This document shows, piece by piece, positions 47,856 through 55,462 of a stretch of 64,000 nucleotides of DNA. The notes under the pieces were generated by a model that did no database searches, was not told the DNA's origin, and saw only the letters and a program-made list of their open reading frames with translations. This stretch comes from Paracoccus liaowanqingii. Lineage in GTDB: Bacteria; Pseudomonadota; Alphaproteobacteria; Rhodobacterales; Rhodobacteraceae. The first letter of the stretch is position 1. Every line of letters starts with the position of its first letter. The DNA is taken from NCBI RefSeq assembly GCF_004683865.2, contig NZ_CP038439.1, forward strand, positions 417,501-481,500. Reading direction: 5' to 3'. Made by a program: the position numbers and the translations under genes.

Positions 47856-48590
47856 ATGACCACCAGCATCGACCCTGCCGAGATCGCCAAGTTCGAGGCG
47901 ATGGCTGCCGAATGGTGGGACCCGCGCGGCAAGTTCCGGCCCCTGCACCTGATGAACCCGCTGCGGCTGGACTATGCAGCCGACCAGATCGCCGTCGAGT
48001 TCGGGCGCGACCGCACCGGCCTGCGCCCCTTTGGCGGGCTGCGGGTGCTGGACATCGGCTGCGGCGGCGGGCTGGCCACCGAGCCGATGGCCCGGCTTGG
48101 CGCCGATGTCATGGGGGCGGACGCGACGCAGGTGAACATCTCGGTGGCCCAGGCCCATGCCGACAGCCAGGGCCTGACCATCGACTATCGCGCCACCACC
48201 GCCGAGGCGCTGGCCGCGGCGGGCGAGCGTTTCGACGTGGTGCTGGCGCTGGAGATCGTCGAGCATGTGGCCGATCCGGCGGCCTTCATCGCGACCTGCC
48301 GCGAGCTGCTGCGCCCCGGCGGATTGCTGATCGTGTCGACGCTGAACCGCACCGCACGCAGCTTCGGCGCGGCGATCGTCGGGGCGGAATGGATCCTGCG
48401 CTGGCTGCCGCGGGGCACGCATGACTGGGCGCGCTTCCTGACCCCGGACGAACTGACGGCCAAGGCCGAGGCCGCCGGGCTGTCGGTCGCGGACCGGCGG
48501 GGCATGGTCTTCAACCCGATCGGGTTTTCTTGGAAACTGTCGGACAGCGACCTGTCGGTGAACTACATCCTGACCGCGCGCCGCATCTGA
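47856..48590 (+). CDS. ubiG: Ubiquinone O-methyltransferase UbiG
   Basis: SAM-dependent enzyme performing both O-methylations in ubiquinone synthesis. 244 residues: [19 protein letters not shown] is the typical UbiG start, SAM motif [14 protein letters not shown] (about residue 64), and the membrane-associated motif region [17 protein letters not shown], with [19 protein letters not shown] near the end. ATG 47856. It ends 7 bp before the convergent MarR stop. Fits with the prenyl synthase gene elsewhere in the window. Confidence 0.95.
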   Translation: MTTSIDPAEIAKFEAMAAEWWDPRGKFRPLHLMNPLRLDYAADQIAVEFGRDRTGLRPFGGLRVLDIGCGGGLATEPMARLGADVMGADATQVNISVAQAHADSQGLTIDYRATTAEALAAAGERFDVVLALEIVEHVADPAAFIATCRELLRPGGLLIVSTLNRTARSFGAAIVGAEWILRWLPRGTHDWARFLTPDELTAKAEAAGLSVADRRGMVFNPIGFSWKLSDSDLSVNYILTARRI

Positions 48591-48597
48591 GGCGGCC

Positions 48598-49107
48598 TCA
48601 GTCGGCGGGCCTGGGGGGATCGGCCTCCAGCCGCAGGCGCAACTCGCGCAGGACGGGCAGGGCGCCGCGCACGCGCTCGGCGCCGATGTCGCGCACGACG
48701 CCCGCGATCAGCGGCATGAAGGCCGCGATGGCCGCATCGCGCGCCGCCCGCCCCGCCGTGCTGATCGACACGAACTTGCGCCGCGCATCGTCCCAATCGG
48801 GGCGGATATGCACATGGCCCGCCCATTCCAGCCGCGACAGGGTGTTGGTCATCGCGCCCCGGGTGATGTGGAACGCCTCGGCCAGCTGGGCCGGGGTGCG
48901 TTCCTCGTTCACATGGGCCAGCAGGTTCAGCACCGAGAAATGCGAGATCTGCATCCCCTTGGGCAGCGCCTTGCTGATCAGGTTGCGCGACAGCTGGTCG
49001 GCGATCAGCACCTCGGCGAACAGGCTGGCGGCCAGCCGGTCGTTGGACCGGGGATCGATCGTCCGGGCCTCGGTCGCCTTGTCTGGGTCGGTCGCGCGTG
49101 TCGTCAT
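48598..49107 (-). CDS. MarR-family transcriptional regulator
   Basis: Dimeric winged-helix repressor, 169 residues. MQISHFSVLNLLAHVNEE, then the recognition region PAQLAEAFHITRGAMTNTLS and the wing WDDARRKFVSISTAGRAARD are the MarR pattern. Start ATG 49107 (MTTRATDPD) with GGAAGG upstream; an in-frame ATG at 49197 would add 30 residues of low-similarity sequence. Located 121 bp downstream of grxC. Regulon unknown. Confidence 0.88.
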   Translation of the reverse strand: MTTRATDPDKATEARTIDPRSNDRLAASLFAEVLIADQLSRNLISKALPKGMQISHFSVLNLLAHVNEERTPAQLAEAFHITRGAMTNTLSRLEWAGHVHIRPDWDDARRKFVSISTAGRAARDAAIAAFMPLIAGVVRDIGAERVRGALPVLRELRLRLEADPPRPAD

Positions 49108-49228
49108 GGCCTTCCGGGGCCGCGAGGGGCCGGTGTTGATCGGGGCAGGGGATGGACGAGCGTGCCCGTCCACCACCGGCAGGTCAAGCGAAACCATGCG
49201 GTTCGCCTTGGACGGGCATCGCCCTCGG

Positions 49229-49486
49229 TCAGGCGGCGCCCTTCAGCAGCGAGTCCAGACGGCCCGCGCGGTCCATCGCGTAAAGCTCGTCGCAGCCGCC
49301 GACATGGGTCTGGCCCACGAAGATCTGCGGGACCGAGCGCTTGCCCGCGCGCTTGGTCATCTTGTCGCGCAGCGCGGGATCGGTGCCCACGTCGATCTCG
49401 GTATAGGCGGCGCCCTTCTTGTCCAGAAGCTGCTTGGCGCGGATGCAGAAGGGGCAGGTGCGGGTCGTGTAGATCTCGATGGTCAT
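49229..49486 (-). CDS. grxC: Glutaredoxin 3
   Basis: Small GSH-dependent dithiol reductase. 85 residues with active site TRTCPFCIRA (Cys11, Cys14), cis-Pro in KRSVPQIFVGQTHVGG and the GSH-site GGCDELYAMDRAG. Class I by the CPFC form. Lies 29 bp after comF-like and upstream of the MarR gene. ATG 49486. Confidence 0.96.
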   Translation of the reverse strand: MTIEIYTTRTCPFCIRAKQLLDKKGAAYTEIDVGTDPALRDKMTKRAGKRSVPQIFVGQTHVGGCDELYAMDRAGRLDSLLKGAA

Positions 49487-49515
49487 GGCGGTCCTTTCTA
49501 GGGGCTGGCCCCTAT

Positions 49516-50250
49516 CTAGGGATCCTTGACCGCCCGTGCCAGCACCGCGACCGAAACGGGCCCCGCCCCCGCCGCCAGCAGCGCCAGCGCCGCCGCATGG
49601 ATCGTCGCCCCCGAGGCCATCACGTCGTCGACCAGCAGGACCGGCCGCCCCGCCACGTCCCCGGCCCGGCGCAGGTTCACGGCCAGCGCGCCGTCGAGAT
49701 TGGCGAAGCGGTCGGCGACCGTGTGGTGATCCTGCGCGGGGGTGTGGCGCAGGCGGTTCAGCAGGTCGGCGCGATGGTCCAGCCCCAGCAGCCGCGCGAC
49801 CCGGCCCGAGAGCTGCGCCGACTGGTTGTACTTGCGCCGCGCCAGGCGCCGCAGATGCAGGGGCACCGGGGCCACGATCATGCCGGGCTGCGCCAGGGGC
49901 CGCGCCGCCCGGGCCAGCCAGCCCGCCAGCGGCGGCGCCAGATCCAGCCGGTCGCCATGCTTCAGCGCCAGGATCAGCCGCCGCGCCGTGCCCGCATAGA
50001 CCAGCGCCGCCCGCCCGCGCGTCCAGGGCCGCACGGCCGACAGGCAGTCGTCGCAGACCAGCACCTGGGCCCCGCCGGTCCCGTCATCGGGTAGGGGCAC
50101 CCCGCAGCAATCGCAGCAGGCGCCGGTGATGAAGGCGGCATCGGGCCAGCAGGCGGCGCACAGATGCACCGCCCCCGCGCCCCCGTCCGCGACCCCCGCC
50201 CCGCAGGCCAGGCACTGCGCGGGGTAAAGCAGCGTCAGCGCCGCTTTCAT
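49516..50250 (-). CDS. ComF-family phosphoribosyltransferase
   Basis: ComF/GntX-type protein, 244 residues. The N-terminal zinc site has CLACGAG, LCAACW, CCDCCGVP and VCDDC; the C-terminal part is a type I phosphoribosyltransferase with VAPVPLHLRRLARRKYNQS and the PRPP loop VLLVDDVMASGATIHAA. In competent bacteria ComF helps DNA uptake, but most proteobacterial homologues have unknown roles. Start ATG 50250 is adopted since upstream codons would overlap the divergent methyltransferase gene. Upstream of grxC. Confidence 0.88.
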   Translation of the reverse strand: MKAALTLLYPAQCLACGAGVADGGAGAVHLCAACWPDAAFITGACCDCCGVPLPDDGTGGAQVLVCDDCLSAVRPWTRGRAALVYAGTARRLILALKHGDRLDLAPPLAGWLARAARPLAQPGMIVAPVPLHLRRLARRKYNQSAQLSGRVARLLGLDHRADLLNRLRHTPAQDHHTVADRFANLDGALAVNLRRAGDVAGRPVLLVDDVMASGATIHAAALALLAAGAGPVSVAVLARAVKDP

Positions 50251-50275
50251 CGCCCCCGAAAGCATCCTATGTTGC

Positions 50276-51115
50276 ATGCCCATGACCGACCCCGCCCCAT
50301 CCCGACCCGCCCTGACCGACCGCGCGGCCCTGCTGCGCCAGCGCGACCGTGCCCGGCGCCTCGGGCCGGTCGACCTGTTCCACCGCATCGCCGCCGACGA
50401 GATCCAGGATAGGCTGGTCGAGGTTAACAGGACGTTTACGGACCCGGCCCTCGTGACGGGATTTCCCGAATTCTGGGGCGACCGCTTCCCGGGCGCCCAG
50501 GTGGTGGCCGACGATCCGGTGCTGGATCTGGCACCCGGCGCGCATGATCTGGTGATCCATGCCCTGTCGCTGCACTGGGCCGACGACCCGGTGGGCCAGA
50601 TCGTGCAATGCCGCCGGGCGCTGCGCGAGGACGGGCTGTTCATCGGTGTGGCCTTCGGCAACCAGACCCTGACCGAGCTGCGCGCCGCCCTGGCCCAGGC
50701 CGAGGCCCAGCTGACCGGCGGCCTGTCGCCCCGCGTCCTGCCCATGGGTGAGATCCGCGATCTGGGCGGGCTGCTGCACCGGTCCGGGCTGGCCCTGCCG
50801 GTGGCCGATGTCCTGCCTCAGCGCGCCAGCTATCGCGACCTGTTCCACCTGGCCCGCGACCTGCGCGCCATGGGCGAGGGCAATGCGATGGCCGCCCGGC
50901 GCCGCACGCCCACGCGCCGCGCGGTGCTGGACCTGGCCGCAGCCAAGATGGCTTGCCACAGCCCCGACCGCGACGATCCGTCCCGTGTCACAGCCACATT
51001 CGATCTGGTCTTTCTGACGGGCTGGGCGCCCTCGGACAGCCAGCCCAAGCCCCTGCGCCCGGGCTCGGCCCAGACCTCTCTGGCCGATGCCCTGGCCAAA
51101 CTCAGGAAACCATGA
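50276..51115 (+). CDS. NDUFAF5-like methyltransferase-fold protein
   Basis: 279 residues, related to human complex I assembly factor NDUFAF5 and its alphaproteobacterial kin. Shared pieces: VIHALSLHWADDPVGQI, RRALREDGLFIGVAFGNQTL, TELRAALAQAEAQLTGGLSP, IRDLGGLLHRSGL, and ARDLRAMGEGNAM, with LVFLTGWAP near the end. The usual SAM motif I (a DLGCGxG-type loop) is absent: the segment after EVNRTF reads TDPALVTGFPEFWGDRF. The protein may therefore not bind SAM. ATG 50276 or 50282. It overlaps hemH by 4 bp, an arrangement linking haem or complex I biogenesis. Confidence 0.85.
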   Translation: MPMTDPAPSRPALTDRAALLRQRDRARRLGPVDLFHRIAADEIQDRLVEVNRTFTDPALVTGFPEFWGDRFPGAQVVADDPVLDLAPGAHDLVIHALSLHWADDPVGQIVQCRRALREDGLFIGVAFGNQTLTELRAALAQAEAQLTGGLSPRVLPMGEIRDLGGLLHRSGLALPVADVLPQRASYRDLFHLARDLRAMGEGNAMAARRRTPTRRAVLDLAAAKMACHSPDRDDPSRVTATFDLVFLTGWAPSDSQPKPLRPGSAQTSLADALAKLRKP

Positions 51116-52155
51116 TGCGACCCACCCATGCGCCCGCCGACCACCCCAAGGTCAAGCCCGCCAAGACCGGCATCCTGATCGCCAATCTGGGCACGCCCGA
51201 CGGCTATGACTACTGGTCGATGCGCCGGTACCTCAACGAGTTCCTGTCCGACAAGCGCGTGGTCGACCTGTCGAAATGGGTCTGGCAGCCGCTGCTGCAG
51301 GGGGTGATCCTGACGCGGCGGCCGTTCAGCTCGGGCAAGAACTACAAGCTGATCTGGAACCACGAGGCGAACGAAAGCCCGCTGCTGACGATCACCAAGT
51401 CCCAGACCCGCGCCCTGGCCGCGCTGGCCGAGGAGGAGTGGGGCGACCAGGTGATGGTCGATTTCTGCATGCGCTATGGCAACCCGTCCACCAAGGACGT
51501 GGTGCGGCGGATGGTCGATGCGGGCTGCCGGCGGATCGTGTTCCTGCCGCTCTATCCGCAATATGCGGGACCGACCTCGGCCACGGCCAACGACCAGCTG
51601 TTCCGCGTGATGATGGACGAGACCTGGCAGCCCGCCATCCGCACGGTCGAGCCCTATGTGAACCGCCCCGATTACATCAAGGCGTTGGCCGACAGCGTGC
51701 GCCGCGCGCTGGACGGCAAGGTGCCCAAGAAGCTGGTCGCCAGCTATCACGGGATGCCCAAGCGCTACCTGATGCAGGGCGACCCCTATCACTGCCAGTG
51801 CCAGAAGACCTCGCGCCTGCTGCGCGAGGAGCTGGGCTGGCCCGAGGGGATCATCGACACGACCTTCCAGTCGGTCTTCGGGCGCGAGGAATGGCTGAAG
51901 CCCTACACCGTCGAGCATGTGGCCGAGCTGGCCAAGCAGGGGCACACGGACATCGCCGTTATTTCCCCCGCCTTCTCGTCGGACTGCATCGAGACGCTGG
52001 AAGAGATCAACGGCGAGATCGCGGAGGCCTTCGAGGAGGCCGGCGGGCACGAGTTCCAGTACATCCCCTGCCTGAACGACGATCCGGCGCATATCCGGGT
52101 CATGCTGGAGGTGATCCGCGACAATATCGGCGGATGGGTCGAGCCGCGCGCTTAA
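51112..52155 (+). CDS. hemH: Ferrochelatase
   Basis: Inserts Fe(II) into protoporphyrin IX, final step of protohaem synthesis. 347 residues: NLGTPDGYDYWSMRRYLNEF start, SQYAGPTS-like PLYPQYAGPTSATANDQ, the catalytic His in SYHGMPKRYLMQGDPYHC, and FSSDCIETLEEI. ATG 51112 overlaps the previous stop as ATGA; ATG 51115 has the better AGGA spacing. Ends in a strong bidirectional terminator. Confidence 0.96.
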   Translation: MMRPTHAPADHPKVKPAKTGILIANLGTPDGYDYWSMRRYLNEFLSDKRVVDLSKWVWQPLLQGVILTRRPFSSGKNYKLIWNHEANESPLLTITKSQTRALAALAEEEWGDQVMVDFCMRYGNPSTKDVVRRMVDAGCRRIVFLPLYPQYAGPTSATANDQLFRVMMDETWQPAIRTVEPYVNRPDYIKALADSVRRALDGKVPKKLVASYHGMPKRYLMQGDPYHCQCQKTSRLLREELGWPEGIIDTTFQSVFGREEWLKPYTVEHVAELAKQGHTDIAVISPAFSSDCIETLEEINGEIAEAFEEAGGHEFQYIPCLNDDPAHIRVMLEVIRDNIGGWVEPRA

Positions 52156-52159
52156 GCGA

Positions 52160-52181
52160 AAGGGGCCCTGCGGGGCCCCTT
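52160..52181. terminator. Bidirectional terminator of hemH and L,D-transpeptidase 1
   Basis: AAGGGGCCC (52160-52168) with GGGCCCCTT (52173-52181), 4-nt loop TGCG, between convergent stops. Confidence 0.85.
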
Positions 52182-52182
52182 G

Positions 52183-52785
52183 CTACATCACCAGGACCTG
52201 CGTGCCGATCTTGGTCATCGCATAGAGTTCCGCGACATGTTCGTTGTAGAGGCCGATGCAGCCGTTCGAGGACTTGCGGCCGATCTTGCGCGTGTCATGC
52301 GTGCCGTGGATGCGGTAATACTGCCAGGTCAGCCACAGCGCATGGGTGCCCATCGGGTTGTCCGGCCCCGGCGGCACGAATTCCGGCCATTCGGGGTTGC
52401 GTTCGCGCATCGCCGGGGTGGGCGCCCAGGAGGGGCCGTCGACCTTCTTGATGATCTCGGTCCGGCCGGTACGGACCAAGTCGTTGCTGACCGGGATCGA
52501 GCTGGGATAGACGCGATAGGTCGTCCCGTCCTCGGCCCAGAAATGGACCGCGCGCGAGGTCAGGTCGCACAGGATCGCGCCGTTGGTCAGGTTCTGGAAA
52601 TGCGGGCGCCAGTCCTGGCCCCGGAAGCTGGAGATGTTGTGCTGGGGCGCGGGTCCGGTCGCGACCGGCGCGCCCGTGGCGGGATCGATCTGCTGTGACC
52701 AGGCGGGCAGGGCCAGACTGGCCGCGCCGAGGGCTGCGGCAGAGCCGAGGAACGCCCTTCGGTTGACGGAAAACGACGTGCTCAT
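52183..52785 (-). CDS. L,D-transpeptidase with Tat signal
   Basis: YkuD-fold enzyme that makes 3-3 peptidoglycan cross-links or attaches proteins to peptidoglycan. 200 residues. Signal: NRRAFLGSAAALGAASLALP with the twin-arginine box NRRAFLG, so Tat export is likely. The catalytic block is RIHGTHDTRKIGRKSSNGCI with Cys in SNGCIGLYN. The residue after Ile is Gly where many members have Arg. GTPDNPMG-like region (PGPDNPMGTHALWLTW) is typical. ATG 52785. Ends at the hemH terminator. Confidence 0.9.
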   Translation of the reverse strand: MSTSFSVNRRAFLGSAAALGAASLALPAWSQQIDPATGAPVATGPAPQHNISSFRGQDWRPHFQNLTNGAILCDLTSRAVHFWAEDGTTYRVYPSSIPVSNDLVRTGRTEIIKKVDGPSWAPTPAMRERNPEWPEFVPPGPDNPMGTHALWLTWQYYRIHGTHDTRKIGRKSSNGCIGLYNEHVAELYAMTKIGTQVLVM

Positions 52786-53025
52786 CCACTCATGTCCTTC
52801 GTTCGGATCACCGCTCTTGAGGGCGGGCTGGGGGGTTGTGGCGGTCGGGACGATTCCGGTCCCGCGATGCCCCCGAATATAGCGTCTGGCCCGATCCGCA
52901 GCAAATCAATCCGGCGTTTTGTCCAAGGCGGCCGGCCACCTGCACCGATCACGCCAAGTTGCGTTTGAACCTGTCCGGGTCCTTGGGTAGGACAGGGGCA
53001 GTCGCGCGAGGGGATCCGCCGGAAC

Positions 53026-53541
53026 ATGAAGAAAATCAATGCGCTTGTCATTCTGTCCATGCTGGCTTTGGCGGCCTGCGCGCCGCGCAACCTGACGCAG
53101 GCGCCCATGGTCGCGCCGGTCGATCCCGCCATTGCCGCCGCGCCTGCGGTCAACGACGATGCGGCGATTGCCGGGCGCGTGTTGCAGCAGATCAACACCC
53201 TGCGCGCTAATATCGCGCTGGCGCCCCTGCAGCCCAGCCCGCAGCTGGATGCGGCGGCCTTGGTCCATTCGCGCGACATGTCGGCGCAGAACCGGGCCTG
53301 GCACTGGGGCTCGGACGGATCCTCGCCCTTGGACCGCGTGCAGCGGCAGGGCCATACGGGGCGGCTGATCGGCGAGAACATTTCCGAGACCTACGAGAAC
53401 GAGATCGAGACGCTGGCCGCCTGGATGAGCACCCGCGACACCCGCGACGTCATCATGGACCCGACCGCGACGCAGCTGGGCTTTGCGTGGTTCCGCGAGC
53501 CTTCGGGCAAGGTCTGGTGGACGCTGCTGACGGCGGGCTGA
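53026..53541 (+). CDS. CAP/SCP-domain lipoprotein
   Basis: 171 residues. Lipoprotein signal MKKINALVILSMLALAAC, lipobox LAAC, Cys18. The mature part is a CAP (SCP/PR-1) domain: VLQQINTLRANIALAPLQPS, SRDMSAQNRAWHWGSDGSSP, IGENISETYENEIETLAAWM and TQLGFAWF, as in YkwD-like proteins. Bacterial CAP domains bind lipids or other small ligands; function unknown. Start ATG 53026. A TTGAAC-N17-TAGGAC promoter-like pair lies at 52965-52993. Divergent from L,D-transpeptidase 1. Confidence 0.88.
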   Translation: MKKINALVILSMLALAACAPRNLTQAPMVAPVDPAIAAAPAVNDDAAIAGRVLQQINTLRANIALAPLQPSPQLDAAALVHSRDMSAQNRAWHWGSDGSSPLDRVQRQGHTGRLIGENISETYENEIETLAAWMSTRDTRDVIMDPTATQLGFAWFREPSGKVWWTLLTAG

Positions 53542-53592
53542 CCGGCAGGGCGACGCATCAGGGCCGGGGCCGGATCGGCGATCGGACGAACG

Positions 53593-53618
53593 AAGAAGGC
53601 CCCGGATGATCCGGGGCC
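53593..53618 (-). terminator. Terminator of L,D-transpeptidase 2
   Basis: GGCCCCGG (53598-53605) with CCGGGGCC (53611-53618), 5-nt loop, T-rich tail TTCTT on the minus strand. 27 bp after the stop of the leftward gene; it can also end the CAP gene weakly. Confidence 0.7.
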
Positions 53619-53645
53619 GGTCGGTCGATCGGGCAGGATCCGCGG

Positions 53646-54170
53646 TCAGGGATAGATGACGATGGGGGTGCCGGGCAGCAGCATGGCGTAGATCTCCTCG
53701 ATCTCCTCGTCGGTGACGGCGATGCAGCCGGCCGTCCAGTCGCGCTGCTGCGGGAACAGCGTGTTGCCCTGCGGCCCGCGCCCGTGGATGAAGATGTCGC
53801 CGCCCGGATCGCGGCCATAGGCCTCGGCGAAGGCGCGGTCGTTGGGGTTGGGATAGGAGATGCCAACCGACAGGTGGAACGCGCTGCGCGGGTTGAACCG
53901 GTCGATGATGTAGACCCCTTCGGGCGTCTTGCCGTCGCCCGAGAACTGCTTGTGCCCGGCGGGCTGGTTGCCCAGGCTGACATCGTAGGATTTCAGCACC
54001 GTGCTGCCGTTCAGCAGGTGCATGCGGCGCTGTCCCTTGTTGATCGAGACCTGCGTGACCTGCGGGCCCGCATAGCGGCGGAACTGGGGCGTCTGTTTGG
54101 GGGGGCTGCCACAGGCGGCCAGCAAGGCCAGCGTCGAAATGGCGAAAGTCCTGCGGCTCAGTCTGCTCAT
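53646..54170 (-). CDS. L,D-transpeptidase 2, lipoprotein
   Basis: Second YkuD-domain protein, 174 residues. It carries SRRTFAISTLALLAACGS: a twin-arginine box followed by a lipobox (LAAC), so it is probably a Tat-exported lipoprotein. Catalytic part: GKTPEGVYIIDRFNP, GGDIFIHGRGPQG and WTAGCIAVTDEEIEEIY with catalytic Cys, close to the YafK/ErfK group. ATG 54170 has GAGG upstream. The overlong frame from 54302 is not used. It follows the rlmD-like gene's end on the same strand by 66 bp. Confidence 0.87.
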   Translation of the reverse strand: MSRLSRRTFAISTLALLAACGSPPKQTPQFRRYAGPQVTQVSINKGQRRMHLLNGSTVLKSYDVSLGNQPAGHKQFSGDGKTPEGVYIIDRFNPRSAFHLSVGISYPNPNDRAFAEAYGRDPGGDIFIHGRGPQGNTLFPQQRDWTAGCIAVTDEEIEEIYAMLLPGTPIVIYP

Positions 54171-54235
54171 CACTGCCTCTGACGTGTTTTTGAGTTTTTT
54201 GTGACCCTTGGATACCACGACTAGCACGGGACTGC

Positions 54236-55462
54236 CTAGCGGACCGTTAAGGCTGCGACGATTTCGACATGCGGCGAAAAGCGGAACTGATCGACCACCC
54301 ACAACCTGTGGATGCGGTATCCCGCATCGGCCAAAATCCGCGCATCCTTGGCGAAATTGACCGGATCGCAGGCGACCGAGGCGACCAGGGGCACGCGCGC
54401 GGCGGCGATCCGGGCCATCTGGGCGGCCGCTCCGGCGCGTGGCGGATCAATCACGATCGCGTCAAAATGCGCCAGCTCATCCTCCATCAGGGGGCGCCGG
54501 GCCAGGTCGCGGACCTCGGTCGTGACGCGGTTCAGGCCCGACGCCGCCCGCCAGCCCGAATCGAGCGCGGCCAGCGGCGCGGCCAGTCCCTCGACCGCGT
54601 GGACCTGCGCCTGACGGGCCAGGGGCAGCGTGAAGGTGCCGCAGCCCGCGAACAGATCCGCGATGCGCGTGGCGCCCGCGAGGCTGTCGCGGATGGCGGC
54701 CAGCAGCGCGGCCTCGCCCTCGGCGGTGGCCTGCAGGAAGGCGCCGGGGGGCGGGACGACCTGCGCGGAGCCCATGGGCAGAGCGGGGGCGCGACGGGTG
54801 ATCGCCTGGCCGTCCCAATCCAGCCGCGCCAGGTCGCCCTCGTCGGCCAGCGCCGCCAGCGTCTGGAACAGCGCCGGATCCATCGGCTTGCCGCCGCGCA
54901 GGGCCACGTCCAGCCCGGCGGGGCCGTGGATGACCGTCATCGTCACCTCGGCCGTGCGCGAGGCGCCCGCCGTCACGATCCGGCGCAGCAGCGGCAGGGC
55001 GGCAGTGATCTGCGGGCGCATCACATGGCATTCGACCAGATCGACGATCACGTCCGAGGCGCGGGCATGAAAGCCCACCGTCGCGCCCTTCTTCGTGCGC
55101 CGCCCCGACAGGACCGCCCGCCGCCGCGACATCAGCGGCGAGACGTGGATCTGCGCCGGGGGCGCGGCGATCCCCTGCGCGGCCAGCGCGGTCTGGACCA
55201 CCTGCCGCTTCCAGTCGGTCGTGAAGGCGTCAGAGGCATGCATCAGCGAACAGCCCCCGCAGGCGCGGTAATGGCCGCAGATCGGGCGCACCCGGTCGGC
55301 CGAGGGGGTGACGATCCGGGGCGCGGCGATGCGGCCGTCCGCCGCCTCGCCCTCGATCCCCTCGCCGGGTAGGGTCAGGGCGGCCAGCGCGCGGCTGCCG
55401 TCCGCGCCCACCGCCACGCCATCGCCCTTGCGCCCGAGGCGCTCGACCGTCCACAGGCTCAT
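54236..55462 (-). CDS. RlmD/TrmA-family RNA uracil-C5 methyltransferase
   Basis: Methylates U at C5 in 23S rRNA or tRNA with SAM. 408 residues: TRAM-like N-terminal (MSLWTVERLGRKGDGVAV), an iron-sulfur site CGHYRACGGC with a further Cys, SAM motif LFAGCGTFTLPLA, the DPPRAG motif, catalytic Cys in SVACDPVNFAKD and Glu in PHVEIVAAL. Target (23S U747/U1939 or tRNA U54) cannot be fixed. ATG 55462 overlaps the ABC gene stop as ATGA. Confidence 0.9.
   Translation of the reverse strand: MSLWTVERLGRKGDGVAVGADGSRALAALTLPGEGIEGEAADGRIAAPRIVTPSADRVRPICGHYRACGGCSLMHASDAFTTDWKRQVVQTALAAQGIAAPPAQIHVSPLMSRRRAVLSGRRTKKGATVGFHARASDVIVDLVECHVMRPQITAALPLLRRIVTAGASRTAEVTMTVIHGPAGLDVALRGGKPMDPALFQTLAALADEGDLARLDWDGQAITRRAPALPMGSAQVVPPPGAFLQATAEGEAALLAAIRDSLAGATRIADLFAGCGTFTLPLARQAQVHAVEGLAAPLAALDSGWRAASGLNRVTTEVRDLARRPLMEDELAHFDAIVIDPPRAGAAAQMARIAAARVPLVASVACDPVNFAKDARILADAGYRIHRLWVVDQFRFSPHVEIVAALTVR

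Noticed and set aside
49153..49172. TGGACG/CGTCCA inverted repeat upstream of the MarR gene as an operator
   Set aside because: Only 6 bp arms with an 8-bp spacer in GC-rich DNA; such pairs are expected by chance.
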